In this document: in pieces, positions 54,842 to 63,267 of the stretch
Position numbering within the stretch: position 1 is the first letter of the stretch
Layout: every line of letters begins with the position of its first letter
Notes under the pieces: model-generated
The model's database searches: none
The model's input: the letters and a program-made list of their open reading frames with translations, nothing else
Told to the model about the DNA's origin: nothing
Assembly: GCA_963846165.1 (NCBI GenBank)
Contig: CAWJUU010000009.1
Span: 434,001-498,000, forward strand
Source: WHSW01 sp963846165
Lineage (GTDB): Bacteria > Actinomycetota > Thermoleophilia > Solirubrobacterales > 70-9
Reading direction: 5' to 3'
DNA length: 64,000 bases
Made by a program: the position numbers and the translations under genes

Positions 54842-56074
54842 CGCTCGGTGACCTCCGCGTCGTAAGACATCGGCTCGCCGTGCCACTCGTGCGGCCACGA
54901 GACCTCTACCTCCAGGGGCGCCGCCGGGGGCTCGAGATCACTGGGCGCGGCGTGGCCGAGCCATCCGGCGAGGTACTTGCCGGCGACCTTCTGCGGCGGC
55001 CACCACAGGTAGTCCATCGAGGCGACCCCCTCGCCCTGTCCGCCCGTGAGACCGTGGCGCATGTGCAGTGACTCCGCCCCGGTGATCAGCTGACCTCGAA
55101 GGACCGGCTTGAAGGGCTGCGGATCCACCTCGGCGCCGAGGTTCGCGGCGATCTGCTCGGCGGCCGCGTCGGCCTGCTGGGTGGCGAGACCTCCCTGCTT
55201 GACCGGGAAGTTGGTCCCATCCCCGGCGGCGTACACGTCCTCGACGCCCTCCACGCGGGCGTGCTCGTCGATCGGGGCGAATCCGTGGTCGTCGCTGGGC
55301 AGCCCGGCGATGCGGGGGCCGTCGATCACGGGCAGAGCGATCACCGCGTCGGCGTCCAGGGGAATGTGCTGCGGCGTCAGTTGCAGCGTGCCGGAGGCAT
55401 CCTCGACGACCGTGCAACCGGTGACGACGTCGATCTCGCGGACGCGGAACAGCTCGCCGACCGCGGCGCTGCCCGTGGTCCCGAACACCGCCAGCGGAGC
55501 GCTCTCCGGGGTGACCAGGCGCAGGCGGACGTCAGCGGCGCCGAGCTCCTCGCTGCGCCTGCGAAGCAGCAGCGCGAGCTCGTAGAGCGGCAGCGTCCAG
55601 CGTCGTCGCGGGCGGCGCCACCAGGGCGAGCGTCTTGCTCGATCCCGCCTGGGTCTGCCGGATCAGGTCGTCGGCCGGGAGATCGATCCGGTGGCTCCAG
55701 AAGGTCTCGACGTCGCGGTACGCGGGGCGCGGCCGGCCGCCCAGGCAGGCGACGAGGACGTCGTATGCGAGCTCGGTGCCGTCCTTCGTGGTGATGGTGT
55801 GCGCCTCGGGGGAGACACGGTCGAGGGCGCCGACGACGAGCTCGACCCCGAGCTCGGAGAGGGCCGGACGGAGCTCGCGGCGCTCGGCCGGCTGGTGGGT
55901 GAACGGCTCCTCGACGGTGAGCGGCTTGAAGAGAAAGTCCGGCTCCGGTGCGAGCAACGCCAGGTCGGCGCGATCGCCGGCGAGGTCGGCGAGCGCCAGG
56001 GCGGCCTCGAGGCCGGCGATCCCGCCCCCGGCGATCAGGACCCGCGGCCGCGCGTCCTTCTCCTCGGGGCTCAT
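54838..56074 (-). CDS. NAD(P)/FAD-dependent oxidoreductase, paralog 4, one-base frameshift
   Basis: About 411 codons. PRVLIAGGGIAGLEAALALA is the FAD motif, DVLVACLGGRPRPAY the second; after an extra base near 55600 the frame continues through LRLVTPESAPLAVFG to EDVYAAGDGTNFPVKQGGLA and WWPPQKVAGKYLAGWLGH. Removing one base restores TTWTLPLYELALLLR, which aligns with the same block in paralog 2 (TTWSIAAYELALLT). Its ATG overlaps the stop of the upstream USP gene (ATGA) and its 3' end overlaps the convergent regulator by 4 bases. Confidence 0.8.
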
Positions 56075-56934
56075 CTGGGGGCCTCGCTCGCGTGAGTGCC
56101 CGGCTCGCCGCGGACGATCAGGACCGAGCACGGCGCCCGGTGGGCGACGCGCTCGCTGACGCTGCCGAGCGCGCGAACCCCGCTGAGTCCGCGGCTGCCG
56201 ACGACGAGCAGCGACGCCCCGCACTCGGACGCGAACCGCTCGATTTCCCGCGTCGGGGATCCCCGGCGAACCTCGATCCACGGTTCGGCCCCGGCCACCT
56301 CGATCACCCGCATGGCGTCCTCCGCCACGGATCGGCCCCCTTGCGGGTCGCCGACCTGCAGGAGGGCGACGCGCGACCCGTAGCGGTACGCGATCCGGGC
56401 GGCGGCCGCGACCGCTTGCCCCGCGTCGTCGGAGCCGTCGGTCGCGATGAGGATGGCGTCGGGGAAGGGTATGGCGGTTTGCGCCCGGGCGACCAGGACC
56501 GAGCACGGAGCGCGATGGATCACCGACGTGGCGACCGAGCCCAGTGCGATGCCCATGGCGCGCGAGGAATCGTGCGAGCCGACCGCGACCAGGTCGGACC
56601 CGGCGTCGCGGGCCGCATCGAGGAAGCCCGACGCCTCCGCGCCCCTGAGGATGCTGGCGGTCACCCGCGGATAGGCCGCGCGCACACGGCGGAGGGCGCG
56701 CTCGGCGCTCTCGCTCAGATCGCGTTCGACCGCGTCCGCGTGGATGCCCGCGTGCAGCGCCAGGCCACGATCGACGACCGCTACGGCCGCGACAGCCGCC
56801 TCGGGACCGGCAACGGCCATGGCGTGCGACATGCACTCGAAGCTCTCGGGGGTGCCGTCGATCCCGCAGGTGACTCGTTCAAAGGCCCGGCTCGTCGGCT
56901 CCGGGTCCACATGGACCTGCGCCTCGATCGACAT
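56071..56934 (-). CDS. Universal stress protein, tandem UspA domains
   Basis: A 287-residue protein with two UspA folds. Domain 1 opens VTCGIDGTPESFECMSHAMA and has VAVGSHDSSRAMGIALGSVA; domain 2 opens DAILIATDGSDDAGQAVAAA and has LVVGSRGLSGVRALGSVSER with CSVLIV. Both loops fit the GxxGx9GS ATP-binding pattern loosely. It overlaps the USP gene before it by one base and the FAD oxidoreductase after it by four, forming a USP-USP-FAD operon. Confidence 0.9.
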   Translation of the reverse strand: MSIEAQVHVDPEPTSRAFERVTCGIDGTPESFECMSHAMAVAGPEAAVAAVAVVDRGLALHAGIHADAVERDLSESAERALRRVRAAYPRVTASILRGAEASGFLDAARDAGSDLVAVGSHDSSRAMGIALGSVATSVIHRAPCSVLVARAQTAIPFPDAILIATDGSDDAGQAVAAAARIAYRYGSRVALLQVGDPQGGRSVAEDAMRVIEVAGAEPWIEVRRGSPTREIERFASECGASLLVVGSRGLSGVRALGSVSERVAHRAPCSVLIVRGEPGTHASEAPR

Positions 56935-57938
56935 CAGGCCGACACCGCCTCCCGGGCGCCCGGCGCCTCCATCGTGTCCGGCATGACCTCGGGGCGCGGC
57001 GTCACGATCACGGGGCACACGCACTCGCGCACGACCACGCTCGAGACGCTCCCCACCAGCACGCGGCCGAGCGGGCCGTAGCCGCGCGACCCGAGCACTA
57101 GCAGGTCCAGATGCTCGGCTCGCTCGAGCAACAGCTCGGCCGGGGCTCCCTCCAGGACGTGGATGGTGGCGGCAGCCGCATCTGGGACCAAATCCTGGAC
57201 CGCGTCGCCCGCGAGCCGCCACATCCGGTCGATCTGCTGGCGGGTGATCTCCGGCCTCGCCGCGAGGGCCGCATAACCCTGTGCCGCTAGTGCCAGCTCA
57301 GCCGGCATCGCGGGATTAACGACGGCGATCAGGTCGAGCCTGGAGCCGGCGGCGCGGGCGAGCTCCGCGGCCAGGGCAAGGGCGGCACGGGATTCGGCCG
57401 AGCCGTCGAACGCCACCCCGACGGTGTTCAGACTCAATCCGGAGGCGCGGAAGCCCTTGGGCGCGATCGCGACCGGGCAGGCGCCACCGGCGAGCAGGCG
57501 GTCGGCGACCGTCCCCGGCATCACCCGGCCGATCGGACCGCGATGGGTGGAGCCGAGGACGACCATCGCTGCGCCGCGTTCGCCCACGATCCGGTCGAGC
57601 TCGCGGGCCGGGCTCGGCGCCGGGACCGATACCGCTTCGACGCGGTCGACACCGGCCAGGCCATCGCGGGCCTCGCGCTCGAGACGCTCGCCCTCTTCTC
57701 GCAGCTCGTTCGTGTACGTGCGCAGGTCGACCTCGAGCGGGGCTGCCGTGATCACCGACACCGCCACCACCGGCGCCCGCGTCAGGCCGGCCAGCTCGCG
57801 GGTGAGCGCCAGCGCGTCTCGAGACTCGTCCGAGCCGGAGTAGCCGGTGACCAACGGCCCCGAGGAGGCGCTCACGAGGTCGGGACGAGGATCGGTGCTC
57901 ACGGGGCCAAACGTATCCGGCCCCACGCCGGGGGTCAT
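56934..57938 (-). CDS. Universal stress protein, tandem UspA domains
   Basis: A 334-residue double UspA protein. Domain 1: LVTGYSGSDESRDALALTRE and VVLGSTHRGPIGRVMPGTVA with CPVAIAP; domain 2: NTVGVAFDGSAESRAALALA and LVLGSRGYGPLGRVLVGSVS with CPVIVTP. Both have intact GxxGx9GS/T ATP loops, as in mycobacterial Rv2623. It is the first gene of the USP-USP-FAD operon. Confidence 0.9.
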   Translation of the reverse strand: MTPGVGPDTFGPVSTDPRPDLVSASSGPLVTGYSGSDESRDALALTRELAGLTRAPVVAVSVITAAPLEVDLRTYTNELREEGERLEREARDGLAGVDRVEAVSVPAPSPARELDRIVGERGAAMVVLGSTHRGPIGRVMPGTVADRLLAGGACPVAIAPKGFRASGLSLNTVGVAFDGSAESRAALALAAELARAAGSRLDLIAVVNPAMPAELALAAQGYAALAARPEITRQQIDRMWRLAGDAVQDLVPDAAAATIHVLEGAPAELLLERAEHLDLLVLGSRGYGPLGRVLVGSVSSVVVRECVCPVIVTPRPEVMPDTMEAPGAREAVSA

Positions 57939-57963
57939 CCGCGCCCGCCTCGCAATCCATTAC

Positions 57964-57974
57964 GTAGTCAACCC
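57964..57974. promoter_or_regulatory. Regulon motif, weak site upstream of the USP operon
   Basis: GTAGTCAACCC matches GTRGNCGCYAC at 8 of 11 positions, 26 bases before the first USP start. It overlaps the end of the GAF kinase gene, so it is doubtful alone. Confidence 0.2.
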
Positions 57975-59659
57975 GGAGGCGGCTCGGGCACCCGCTCGGC
58001 CGGCAAGCGCGCGGTGACCCGCGTTCCCTGCCCCGGCGTGGACGTGATCTCGAGCTCGCCCCCGGCCAACTCGACGCGTTCGCGCATCCCCAGCAGGCCG
58101 AACCCGTCGTGTTCGTCGGCAACCGCGAATCCGGAGCCGTCGTCCTCGACCGTTACCCACACCGAGCTCTCGTCCTCCTCCAGCCTGATCCGCGCGCTGG
58201 TGGCGCCCGCGTGCTTGACCACGTTCGCGAGCGCCTCCTGCACCAGCCGGTACACGGTCGCCTCGAGCTCGGGGGTGTGCCGAGTCGGCAGCCGGCCCTG
58301 CTCGAAGGCCAGGTCGGCATCCACGGTCACGTCGAGTCCGCTGCGCGCGCGGACGCGATCGACGAGCACCTCGAGGGCCGCTTCGGTGCCGAGCTGGTCG
58401 AGGGCCGCCGGGCGCAGCTCGGTGATCAACTCCAGCAGTCCGTCGATGATCCGCCCCACCTGATCGTTGGAGCGTTCAAGCGCCTCGCGCATCGACTCTG
58501 GTCGACCCACCTGCAGGGCGCCCTCCTGCATCACGTTCAGCGCCCCGAGCTCCTGCAGGGTCTCGTCGTGAAGCTCACGGGCCCAGCGCTTTCGCTCGCG
58601 CTCCGATGAAGCGATCGACAGCGTGAGACGTTCGTCCTCCATGGCCTGGGCGGCGGCGATCACGGTCGCGGCGCTCGCCCCGAACGCCTCCAGCGTCGCG
58701 ACCTCCTCGGCGCCGAACGGCACGTCGCTGTCGACCCGGTCGAAGACCGAGAGCACCCCGACGTCGACGCCGCGCGAGCGCAGGGAAACGGCGATCCCGC
58801 CCGTTCCGTTCGTGTCGCGGGCCAGGAAACCGGCAGCGGCCTCGGCTGACACGAGCTGACCACGGCCCGATCGCAGCACGCCGATCGAGATCGAGCCCTC
58901 GGCCGGGAGCTCGCGCCCGAGCAGCTCGGTCGCCGCCTCGCCGGCGACCGCGGCGACCGTGAGGACCTCGCCGTCGAGTAGCACGAGCATCGCCGTCCGC
59001 GCCTCCGCGAGGGCGCGGGCGCGCTTCACGACCAACTCCGTCGCGCGATCGAGATCCGCGCGGCCGATGACCTCGCGGTTGAGCGACGCGGTCGCCTCGA
59101 GCCCGCGCGTGGCGCGCTCGAGCCGCTCCTGGGTACGCCGGCTGGAGTCATGCGCGCGGGCGTTGTCGATAGCGACGGCGGCCCAGTCGGCGAGGACGAC
59201 GAGGGCGTGCTCGTCCGCGTCGTCGAACTCCTCCCGTCCCTTCTTCTCCGTCAGGTAGAGATTGCCGTAGACCTCGTCGCGAATCATCACCGGCACGCCG
59301 AGAAAGGTCTCCATCGGCGGGTGCTCCGCGGGGAACCCGTACGAGCGCGGATGGTCCCCGATCCGGGCCAGCCGCAGCGGGCGCGGGTCGCGAATCAGCT
59401 CGCCGAGGATCCCGTGCCCGTGTGGCAGCGGCCCGATCCGCCGGCGCAGCTCGTCGTCGATGCCCACCGTGAGAAAGCGGGCCAGACCAGCCTTATCGTC
59501 GTCGAGGATCCCCATCGCGGCGTAGCGCGCGCCCGTGAGCCCCCGGGCTTCGTTGAGCACGCGAAGCAGGACGGCATCAGGGTCGCGTTCTGCCACCAGG
59601 GCACGCCCAAGCTCGAGCAGCCGCCCGAGCTTGCCTGTGTCGAGTTCGACGGCCTCCAT
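57968..59659 (-). CDS. GAF-GAF sensor histidine kinase, DevS/DosT-like
   Basis: 563 residues from the ATG at 59659. GAF1 (about 20-170) contains HPPMETFLGVPVMIRDEV followed by YGNLYLTEK, the block seen in the heme-binding GAF of mycobacterial DevS/DosT; His113 here is a candidate heme ligand. GAF2 spans about 190-340. HisKA_3: ERKRWARELHDETLQELGAL (phospho-His). HATPase: VQEALANVVKHAGATSARIR, TVEDDGSGF and GFGLLGMRERVELAGG. No membrane helices, so it is cytosolic. An ATG at 59719 is possible, but a regulon motif at 59700-59710 would then lie inside the gene. Its partner may be the regulator at 54176. Confidence 0.88.
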   Translation of the reverse strand: MEAVELDTGKLGRLLELGRALVAERDPDAVLLRVLNEARGLTGARYAAMGILDDDKAGLARFLTVGIDDELRRRIGPLPHGHGILGELIRDPRPLRLARIGDHPRSYGFPAEHPPMETFLGVPVMIRDEVYGNLYLTEKKGREEFDDADEHALVVLADWAAVAIDNARAHDSSRRTQERLERATRGLEATASLNREVIGRADLDRATELVVKRARALAEARTAMLVLLDGEVLTVAAVAGEAATELLGRELPAEGSISIGVLRSGRGQLVSAEAAAGFLARDTNGTGGIAVSLRSRGVDVGVLSVFDRVDSDVPFGAEEVATLEAFGASAATVIAAAQAMEDERLTLSIASSERERKRWARELHDETLQELGALNVMQEGALQVGRPESMREALERSNDQVGRIIDGLLELITELRPAALDQLGTEAALEVLVDRVRARSGLDVTVDADLAFEQGRLPTRHTPELEATVYRLVQEALANVVKHAGATSARIRLEEDESSVWVTVEDDGSGFAVADEHDGFGLLGMRERVELAGGELEITSTPGQGTRVTARLPAERVPEPPPG

Positions 59660-59699
59660 CCTTGCTCGCCTCAGGCGCGAGCGTACTCCCGATCGCTCC

Positions 59700-59710
59700 G
59701 TGGCGACTAC
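59700..59710. promoter_or_regulatory. Regulon motif GTRGNCGCYAC, site 5
   Basis: Exact match on the minus strand (plus strand GTGGCGACTAC). It lies 41 bases from the GAF kinase start and 87 bases from the USP start at 59797. Confidence 0.5.
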
Positions 59711-59796
59711 CGAGCCCAAACAGGCCTCCGGTGCGGATGCGGAGGGGTCGACCGCCGCCTAGCTTGGACGACGAACGAGGGACGAGGAACGACTCG

Positions 59797-60708
59797 ATGC
59801 AACGGGAGATCATCCTTGGCTACGACCCAGAGCACGGCAGGGCCGACGTCATGCGTCTCGGGCGGATCTTCGCCGAGGTCCTCGCGGCGACGCCGAAGGT
59901 GGTCACCGCGGTGCCTTGGCCGGACTACATGGTCGACCTGGTCGACATCGAATCCGAGCTGGCGGCGGAGATGCGGGAGCCCTTTGCCCGGATCCAGGAG
60001 GAGCTCGAACCGATCCAGGTCGAGACCGTCGCGGTCGCGACCCGCAGCCCGGCAATGGCGCTCCAGCAGATCGCGGATGCGGACAGTGCGCAGATGATCG
60101 TCGTCGCCTCCTCTCATCGCGGCCCGGTCGGGCGCACGCTGGCGGGCAGCGTCGGCGAGTCCCTGCTGCACGGATCCTCGGTCGCGGTCGCGGTTGCGCC
60201 TCGCGGGTACGGCGACCGGGACCAGGACCGCCTCCAGCGCATCGCGGTCGCGTTCGACGGCTCGTCGGAGTCCTGGGTGGCGCTCGAGACGGCCATCGGG
60301 CTCGCCGAGCGTTGTCACGCAGAGGTGACCGCGATCGCGGTCGCGGACTACCCGAAGTACGGGTACGGGGCGGTCTGGGCGACCCTCAACGTGGGCGAGT
60401 GCCGCGACGCCGAGCTCGCGGGCAAGCAACGTCTGCTCGAGCTCGCGACCAGCCGCATTCCCGCAGGCATCGAGCGCGAGAGCCGCGTGCTCACGGGCGA
60501 GCCCGCCGCCGAGCTCGGCGAGGTCAGCGGCGAGTTCGACCTGATGATCGCCGGGTCGCGCAGTTGGGGGCCGCTCAAGCGGACGCTGCTCGGGAGCACG
60601 ACCCGCAGGCTGATCCGTGCGTCCGCCTGCCCAGTCCTGGTGTTGCCGCGCGGCGTCGGCGTCGACCCCCTCGGGGTTCGCGCTCGAGCCCGGGCCGAGG
60701 TCGTTTGA
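59797..60708 (+). CDS. Universal stress protein, tandem UspA domains
   Basis: 303 residues. Domain 1: REIILGYDPEHGRADVMRLG and VVASSHRGPVGRTLAGSVGE; domain 2: QRIAVAFDGSSESWVALETA and MIAGSRSWGPLKRTLLGSTT with CPVLVLP. The linker holds a conserved APRGYGDRDQDRL. ACGAGG lies about 10 bases before the ATG; an open frame further upstream lies in the control region. It is divergent from the GAF kinase. Confidence 0.9.
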   Translation: MQREIILGYDPEHGRADVMRLGRIFAEVLAATPKVVTAVPWPDYMVDLVDIESELAAEMREPFARIQEELEPIQVETVAVATRSPAMALQQIADADSAQMIVVASSHRGPVGRTLAGSVGESLLHGSSVAVAVAPRGYGDRDQDRLQRIAVAFDGSSESWVALETAIGLAERCHAEVTAIAVADYPKYGYGAVWATLNVGECRDAELAGKQRLLELATSRIPAGIERESRVLTGEPAAELGEVSGEFDLMIAGSRSWGPLKRTLLGSTTRRLIRASACPVLVLPRGVGVDPLGVRARARAEVV

Positions 60709-60729
60709 TCAGCCGGGGTACGACGACCG

Positions 60730-60924
60730 ATGACGATGATCACCTGCCCACGCTGCGGCGAAGCCACATTCACCATCACCGGCTGGGTGGATGTCGATCA
60801 CTGCGCGAGCTGCGGCCGCCTACTGACCGGCGCCGAGCTCGAACCGGCCGGCGTCGAGCCCGAAGCGAGCCGGCCGGCAGGGGCCGCGGCGCCGGCCGGC
60901 GATGACTCCCGCAGCTCCGCTTAG
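60730..60924 (+). CDS. Small zinc-ribbon protein
   Basis: 64 residues. ITCPRCGEATFTITG and DHCASCGRLLTG form a CxxC...CxxC zinc ribbon; the rest is a disordered Ala/Glu/Pro tail. It lies 22 bases after the USP gene and 18 bases before the next gene, so is likely co-transcribed. The role is unknown. Confidence 0.65.
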   Translation: MTMITCPRCGEATFTITGWVDVDHCASCGRLLTGAELEPAGVEPEASRPAGAAAPAGDDSRSSA

Positions 60925-60941
60925 CCCAGAGTGGGTGCCAG

Positions 60942-61538
60942 GTGAGCGAGTACCTGATCGCCTTCGCGGCGATCTTCGCCATCAACCTCCTCCCGGCCTT
61001 CGGTCCACCGACCTGGTCGTTGCTCGTCCTGTTCACGCTCAACTTCGACCTGGCGCCGGCACCCATGGTGATCGGTGGGGCGCTCGCCGCCGCGAGCGGA
61101 CGGCTCCTGCTCGCCCTGGGCGCGCGCCGGCTTCGCGGACGGTTCTCCCAGGAGCGGCTCGACAGCCTCGCGGCAGCCGAGGAGGCCCTGACTCGCGGCC
61201 GGGCCCGGACCGTGGTCGGCCTCGGCCTGTTCGCCCTCTCACCCATTCCCTCAGCTCAGCTGTTCGTCGCCGCCGGCCTGTTGAACGTGCGCCTGCTGCC
61301 GCTCACCGTCGCGTTCTTCGGGGGACGCCTGGTGTCGTACAGCCTCTACGTCGGAGCAGCCACCGTCGCAAGCGAGAGCCTCGGCGAGATCGTCGGGGAC
61401 TCGCTGACCTCCCCGCTCGGGGTCGCGCTGCAGGTGGTGATGCTGCTTGGGCTGGTCGCGCTCGTGCGCGTCGACTGGCGCCGGGTCCTCGGCGCCCGGC
61501 CGAACCGGGCGCCGGCGGATCTCCGCGCCGACTACTGA
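60942..61538 (+). CDS. Polytopic membrane protein, VTT/DedA-like
   Basis: 198 residues, about five hydrophobic segments. NLLPAFGPPTWSLLVLFTLN, then GGALAAASGRLLLALGARRL and LGLFALSPIPSAQLFVAAGL, resemble the re-entrant loops and proline-containing segments of SNARE-associated/VTT (DedA) proteins, though the family match is loose. Start GTG at 60942. It lies in the USP-zinc ribbon transcription unit. Confidence 0.6.
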   Translation: MSEYLIAFAAIFAINLLPAFGPPTWSLLVLFTLNFDLAPAPMVIGGALAAASGRLLLALGARRLRGRFSQERLDSLAAAEEALTRGRARTVVGLGLFALSPIPSAQLFVAAGLLNVRLLPLTVAFFGGRLVSYSLYVGAATVASESLGEIVGDSLTSPLGVALQVVMLLGLVALVRVDWRRVLGARPNRAPADLRADY

Positions 61539-61595
61539 CCGAGCCCCGTGGTGGCGGCCGATTTGCCCGCCGGTCTCAGTATCTAGCTTCGGTGC

Positions 61596-62033
61596 ATGAA
61601 CTCCGAAACCACATCCCAAGAGGCCGCAGGACGACTCGACACGCACAAGGTCGGCGAGCACGCAAGCGCCGGACTCATCAGCTGCAGCCCCCACGCGCCG
61701 CTCGACGAGATCGCCGCCTTGATGGCCGAGAACCGCGTGCACGCGGTCGTCGTGGTCGACGATCGCGCGGTTGAACCGCCGGTGGTCTCGGATCTCGATC
61801 TGATCGCCGCGCTCGCGAGCGGCCACTACGACGAGCTGCGTGCGTCCGACATTGCCGGTACCGAGGGCGTCAGCGTCTTCGACGACGAAGGCCTGGGACG
61901 CGCCGCGCAGCTCCTGTCCGAGCATCGCGTGTCTCACCTGGTGGTGCGCAACGAGCGGCGCGAGCCGGTCGGCGTCGTCTCGACGCTCGATCTCGCGGAA
62001 GCGATCGCGGCGATCCGTTTCGGCGGTCCCTGA
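61596..62033 (+). CDS. CBS-pair protein (Hrp1-like)
   Basis: 145 residues with two CBS motifs. KVGEHASAGLISCSPHAPLD and VHAVVVVDD with VVSDLDLIAAL form CBS1; RASDIAGTEGVSVFDDEGLG and RVSHLVVRNERREPVGVVST form CBS2. It is similar in plan to the CBS protein at 36263 and to Mycobacterium Hrp1. It ends one base before the stop of the convergent USP gene. Confidence 0.85.
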   Translation: MNSETTSQEAAGRLDTHKVGEHASAGLISCSPHAPLDEIAALMAENRVHAVVVVDDRAVEPPVVSDLDLIAALASGHYDELRASDIAGTEGVSVFDDEGLGRAAQLLSEHRVSHLVVRNERREPVGVVSTLDLAEAIAAIRFGGP

Positions 62034-62897
62034 TCAGGAGCCCGCGCTCCGCGGGAGCACGATGACGGGACAGGGAGCGAGGGTGACGACCTCGCGCGCA
62101 ACCCCGCCGAGCAGCGTCCTGCGCACCGGCCCGTACCCGCGCGAGCCGAGCACCAGCAGGTCGAGCTCGACACCCTGCGCCGCGATCTCGTGCGCCGGGT
62201 CGCCCGGGAGGAGCACGGAGCTCACGTCGACGCCCGCCGGCACCGTCGCCTTGGCGTCCGCGAGCAGGTGAGCGAAATGGTCGTGCAGAAGCTCGAGGTA
62301 CCCGGCCCTGGTGTGGCCGATCCGGCCGGGGATCAGCTCCGCTGAAAAATTCGGGACGACGGCGATGATCCGTAGCTCGGCGTCGTACTCACGCGCCAGC
62401 TCCACGGCGCTGTCGACCGCAGCCTGAGCCTCGGGCTCGCCGTCATAGGCCACCCCGATCATCGCGATCCCGGGATGCTCGCGACGGCTGTATCCGACCG
62501 GGGCGATGGCGACGGCGCAGGGTGCACCCGCGAGGAGCCGGTCCCCAACGCTGCCGGGAAGGACCTGACCGACCACGCCGCGATGGGTTGAGCCCACCAC
62601 GATCACGTCCGCATCCTCCCGCTCCGCGATCGCCTCCAGCTCGGCAGGCGCCGATCCGTCCCCGGTGCGCCTGGTGAAGTCGTCGCGGTTCAGCTGCTCG
62701 CTCGCGTGGGCGAAATCCGCCTCGTAGTACGCGTCGCGCTGTTCCTGCCACTGCGGGATGTTCCCGATCAGCGGCTCGAGCTCCTCGATCGAGGCCACGA
62801 TCAGCTCGCCGCCCTCCGCCGGCATCATCGCGTCGCCCAGGGCGAGCGCATCCCCCGCTTGGTCGCTCGAGTCGTAGCCGACGACGATCGTCTTCAT
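62034..62897 (-). CDS. Universal stress protein, tandem UspA domains
   Basis: 287 residues. Domain 1: KTIVVGYDSSDQAGDALALG and VVGSTHRGVVGQVLPGSVGD with CAVAIAP; domain 2: AMIGVAYDGEPEAQAAVDSA and LVLGSRGYGPVRRTLLGGVA with CPVIVLP. Both ATP loops are intact. The ATG at 62897 fits the family start; an open frame continues upstream but without similarity. An exact regulon motif lies 107 bases upstream, and a weak GTAGCCGTGGG copy about 34 bases upstream. Confidence 0.9.
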   Translation of the reverse strand: MKTIVVGYDSSDQAGDALALGDAMMPAEGGELIVASIEELEPLIGNIPQWQEQRDAYYEADFAHASEQLNRDDFTRRTGDGSAPAELEAIAEREDADVIVVGSTHRGVVGQVLPGSVGDRLLAGAPCAVAIAPVGYSRREHPGIAMIGVAYDGEPEAQAAVDSAVELAREYDAELRIIAVVPNFSAELIPGRIGHTRAGYLELLHDHFAHLLADAKATVPAGVDVSSVLLPGDPAHEIAAQGVELDLLVLGSRGYGPVRRTLLGGVAREVVTLAPCPVIVLPRSAGS

Positions 62898-63003
62898 CGG
62901 GAACCCTTCAGTTCGGAGCCGCGGACCACCCACGGCTACTCCGGGGCTCACGCTATGAGTGCCTGGACCGCCGGCCATCAGGGGCAGCCACCGGACCAGA
63001 TGC

Positions 63004-63014
63004 GTAGTCGCTAC
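63004..63014. promoter_or_regulatory. Regulon motif GTRGNCGCYAC, site 6
   Basis: Exact match GTAGTCGCTAC; with the flanking bases it forms CGTAG-TCG-CTACG, a perfect inverted repeat. It is 107 bases upstream of the minus-strand USP and just before a USP remnant on the plus strand. Confidence 0.5.
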
Positions 63015-63026
63015 GGGAACGATCAG

Positions 63027-63162
63027 GCGGTCGGCGCCGACCTGATCGTGGCCGGCACGCGGGGACATTCGAGCCTGGCAGGACTCTTGATCGGCAGCGT
63101 GACCCACCGCCTGCTGCACATCGCGAAGGGGTCCCGTTCTCGCGGTTCCGAACCCTGACTGA
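63027..63162 (+). pseudogene. C-terminal remnant of a universal stress protein
   Basis: AVGADLIVAGTRGHSSLAGL and LIGSVTHRLLHIAKG are the last ATP loop and helix of a UspA domain. A one-base shift near 63130 is needed to reach the family ending GPVLAVPNPD and the stop at 63162. The upstream 100 residues of the domain are missing and a regulon motif lies in their place. Confidence 0.6.
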
Positions 63163-63267
63163 GCGGTGGACACCACGGAGCTGAATCGGTACCGGCTGCG
63201 GGTGACCATCGGCAGCGCAGGGGGACGATTCGTGCGAAGCACGTTCGACGACAAGGTGGTCAAAACG

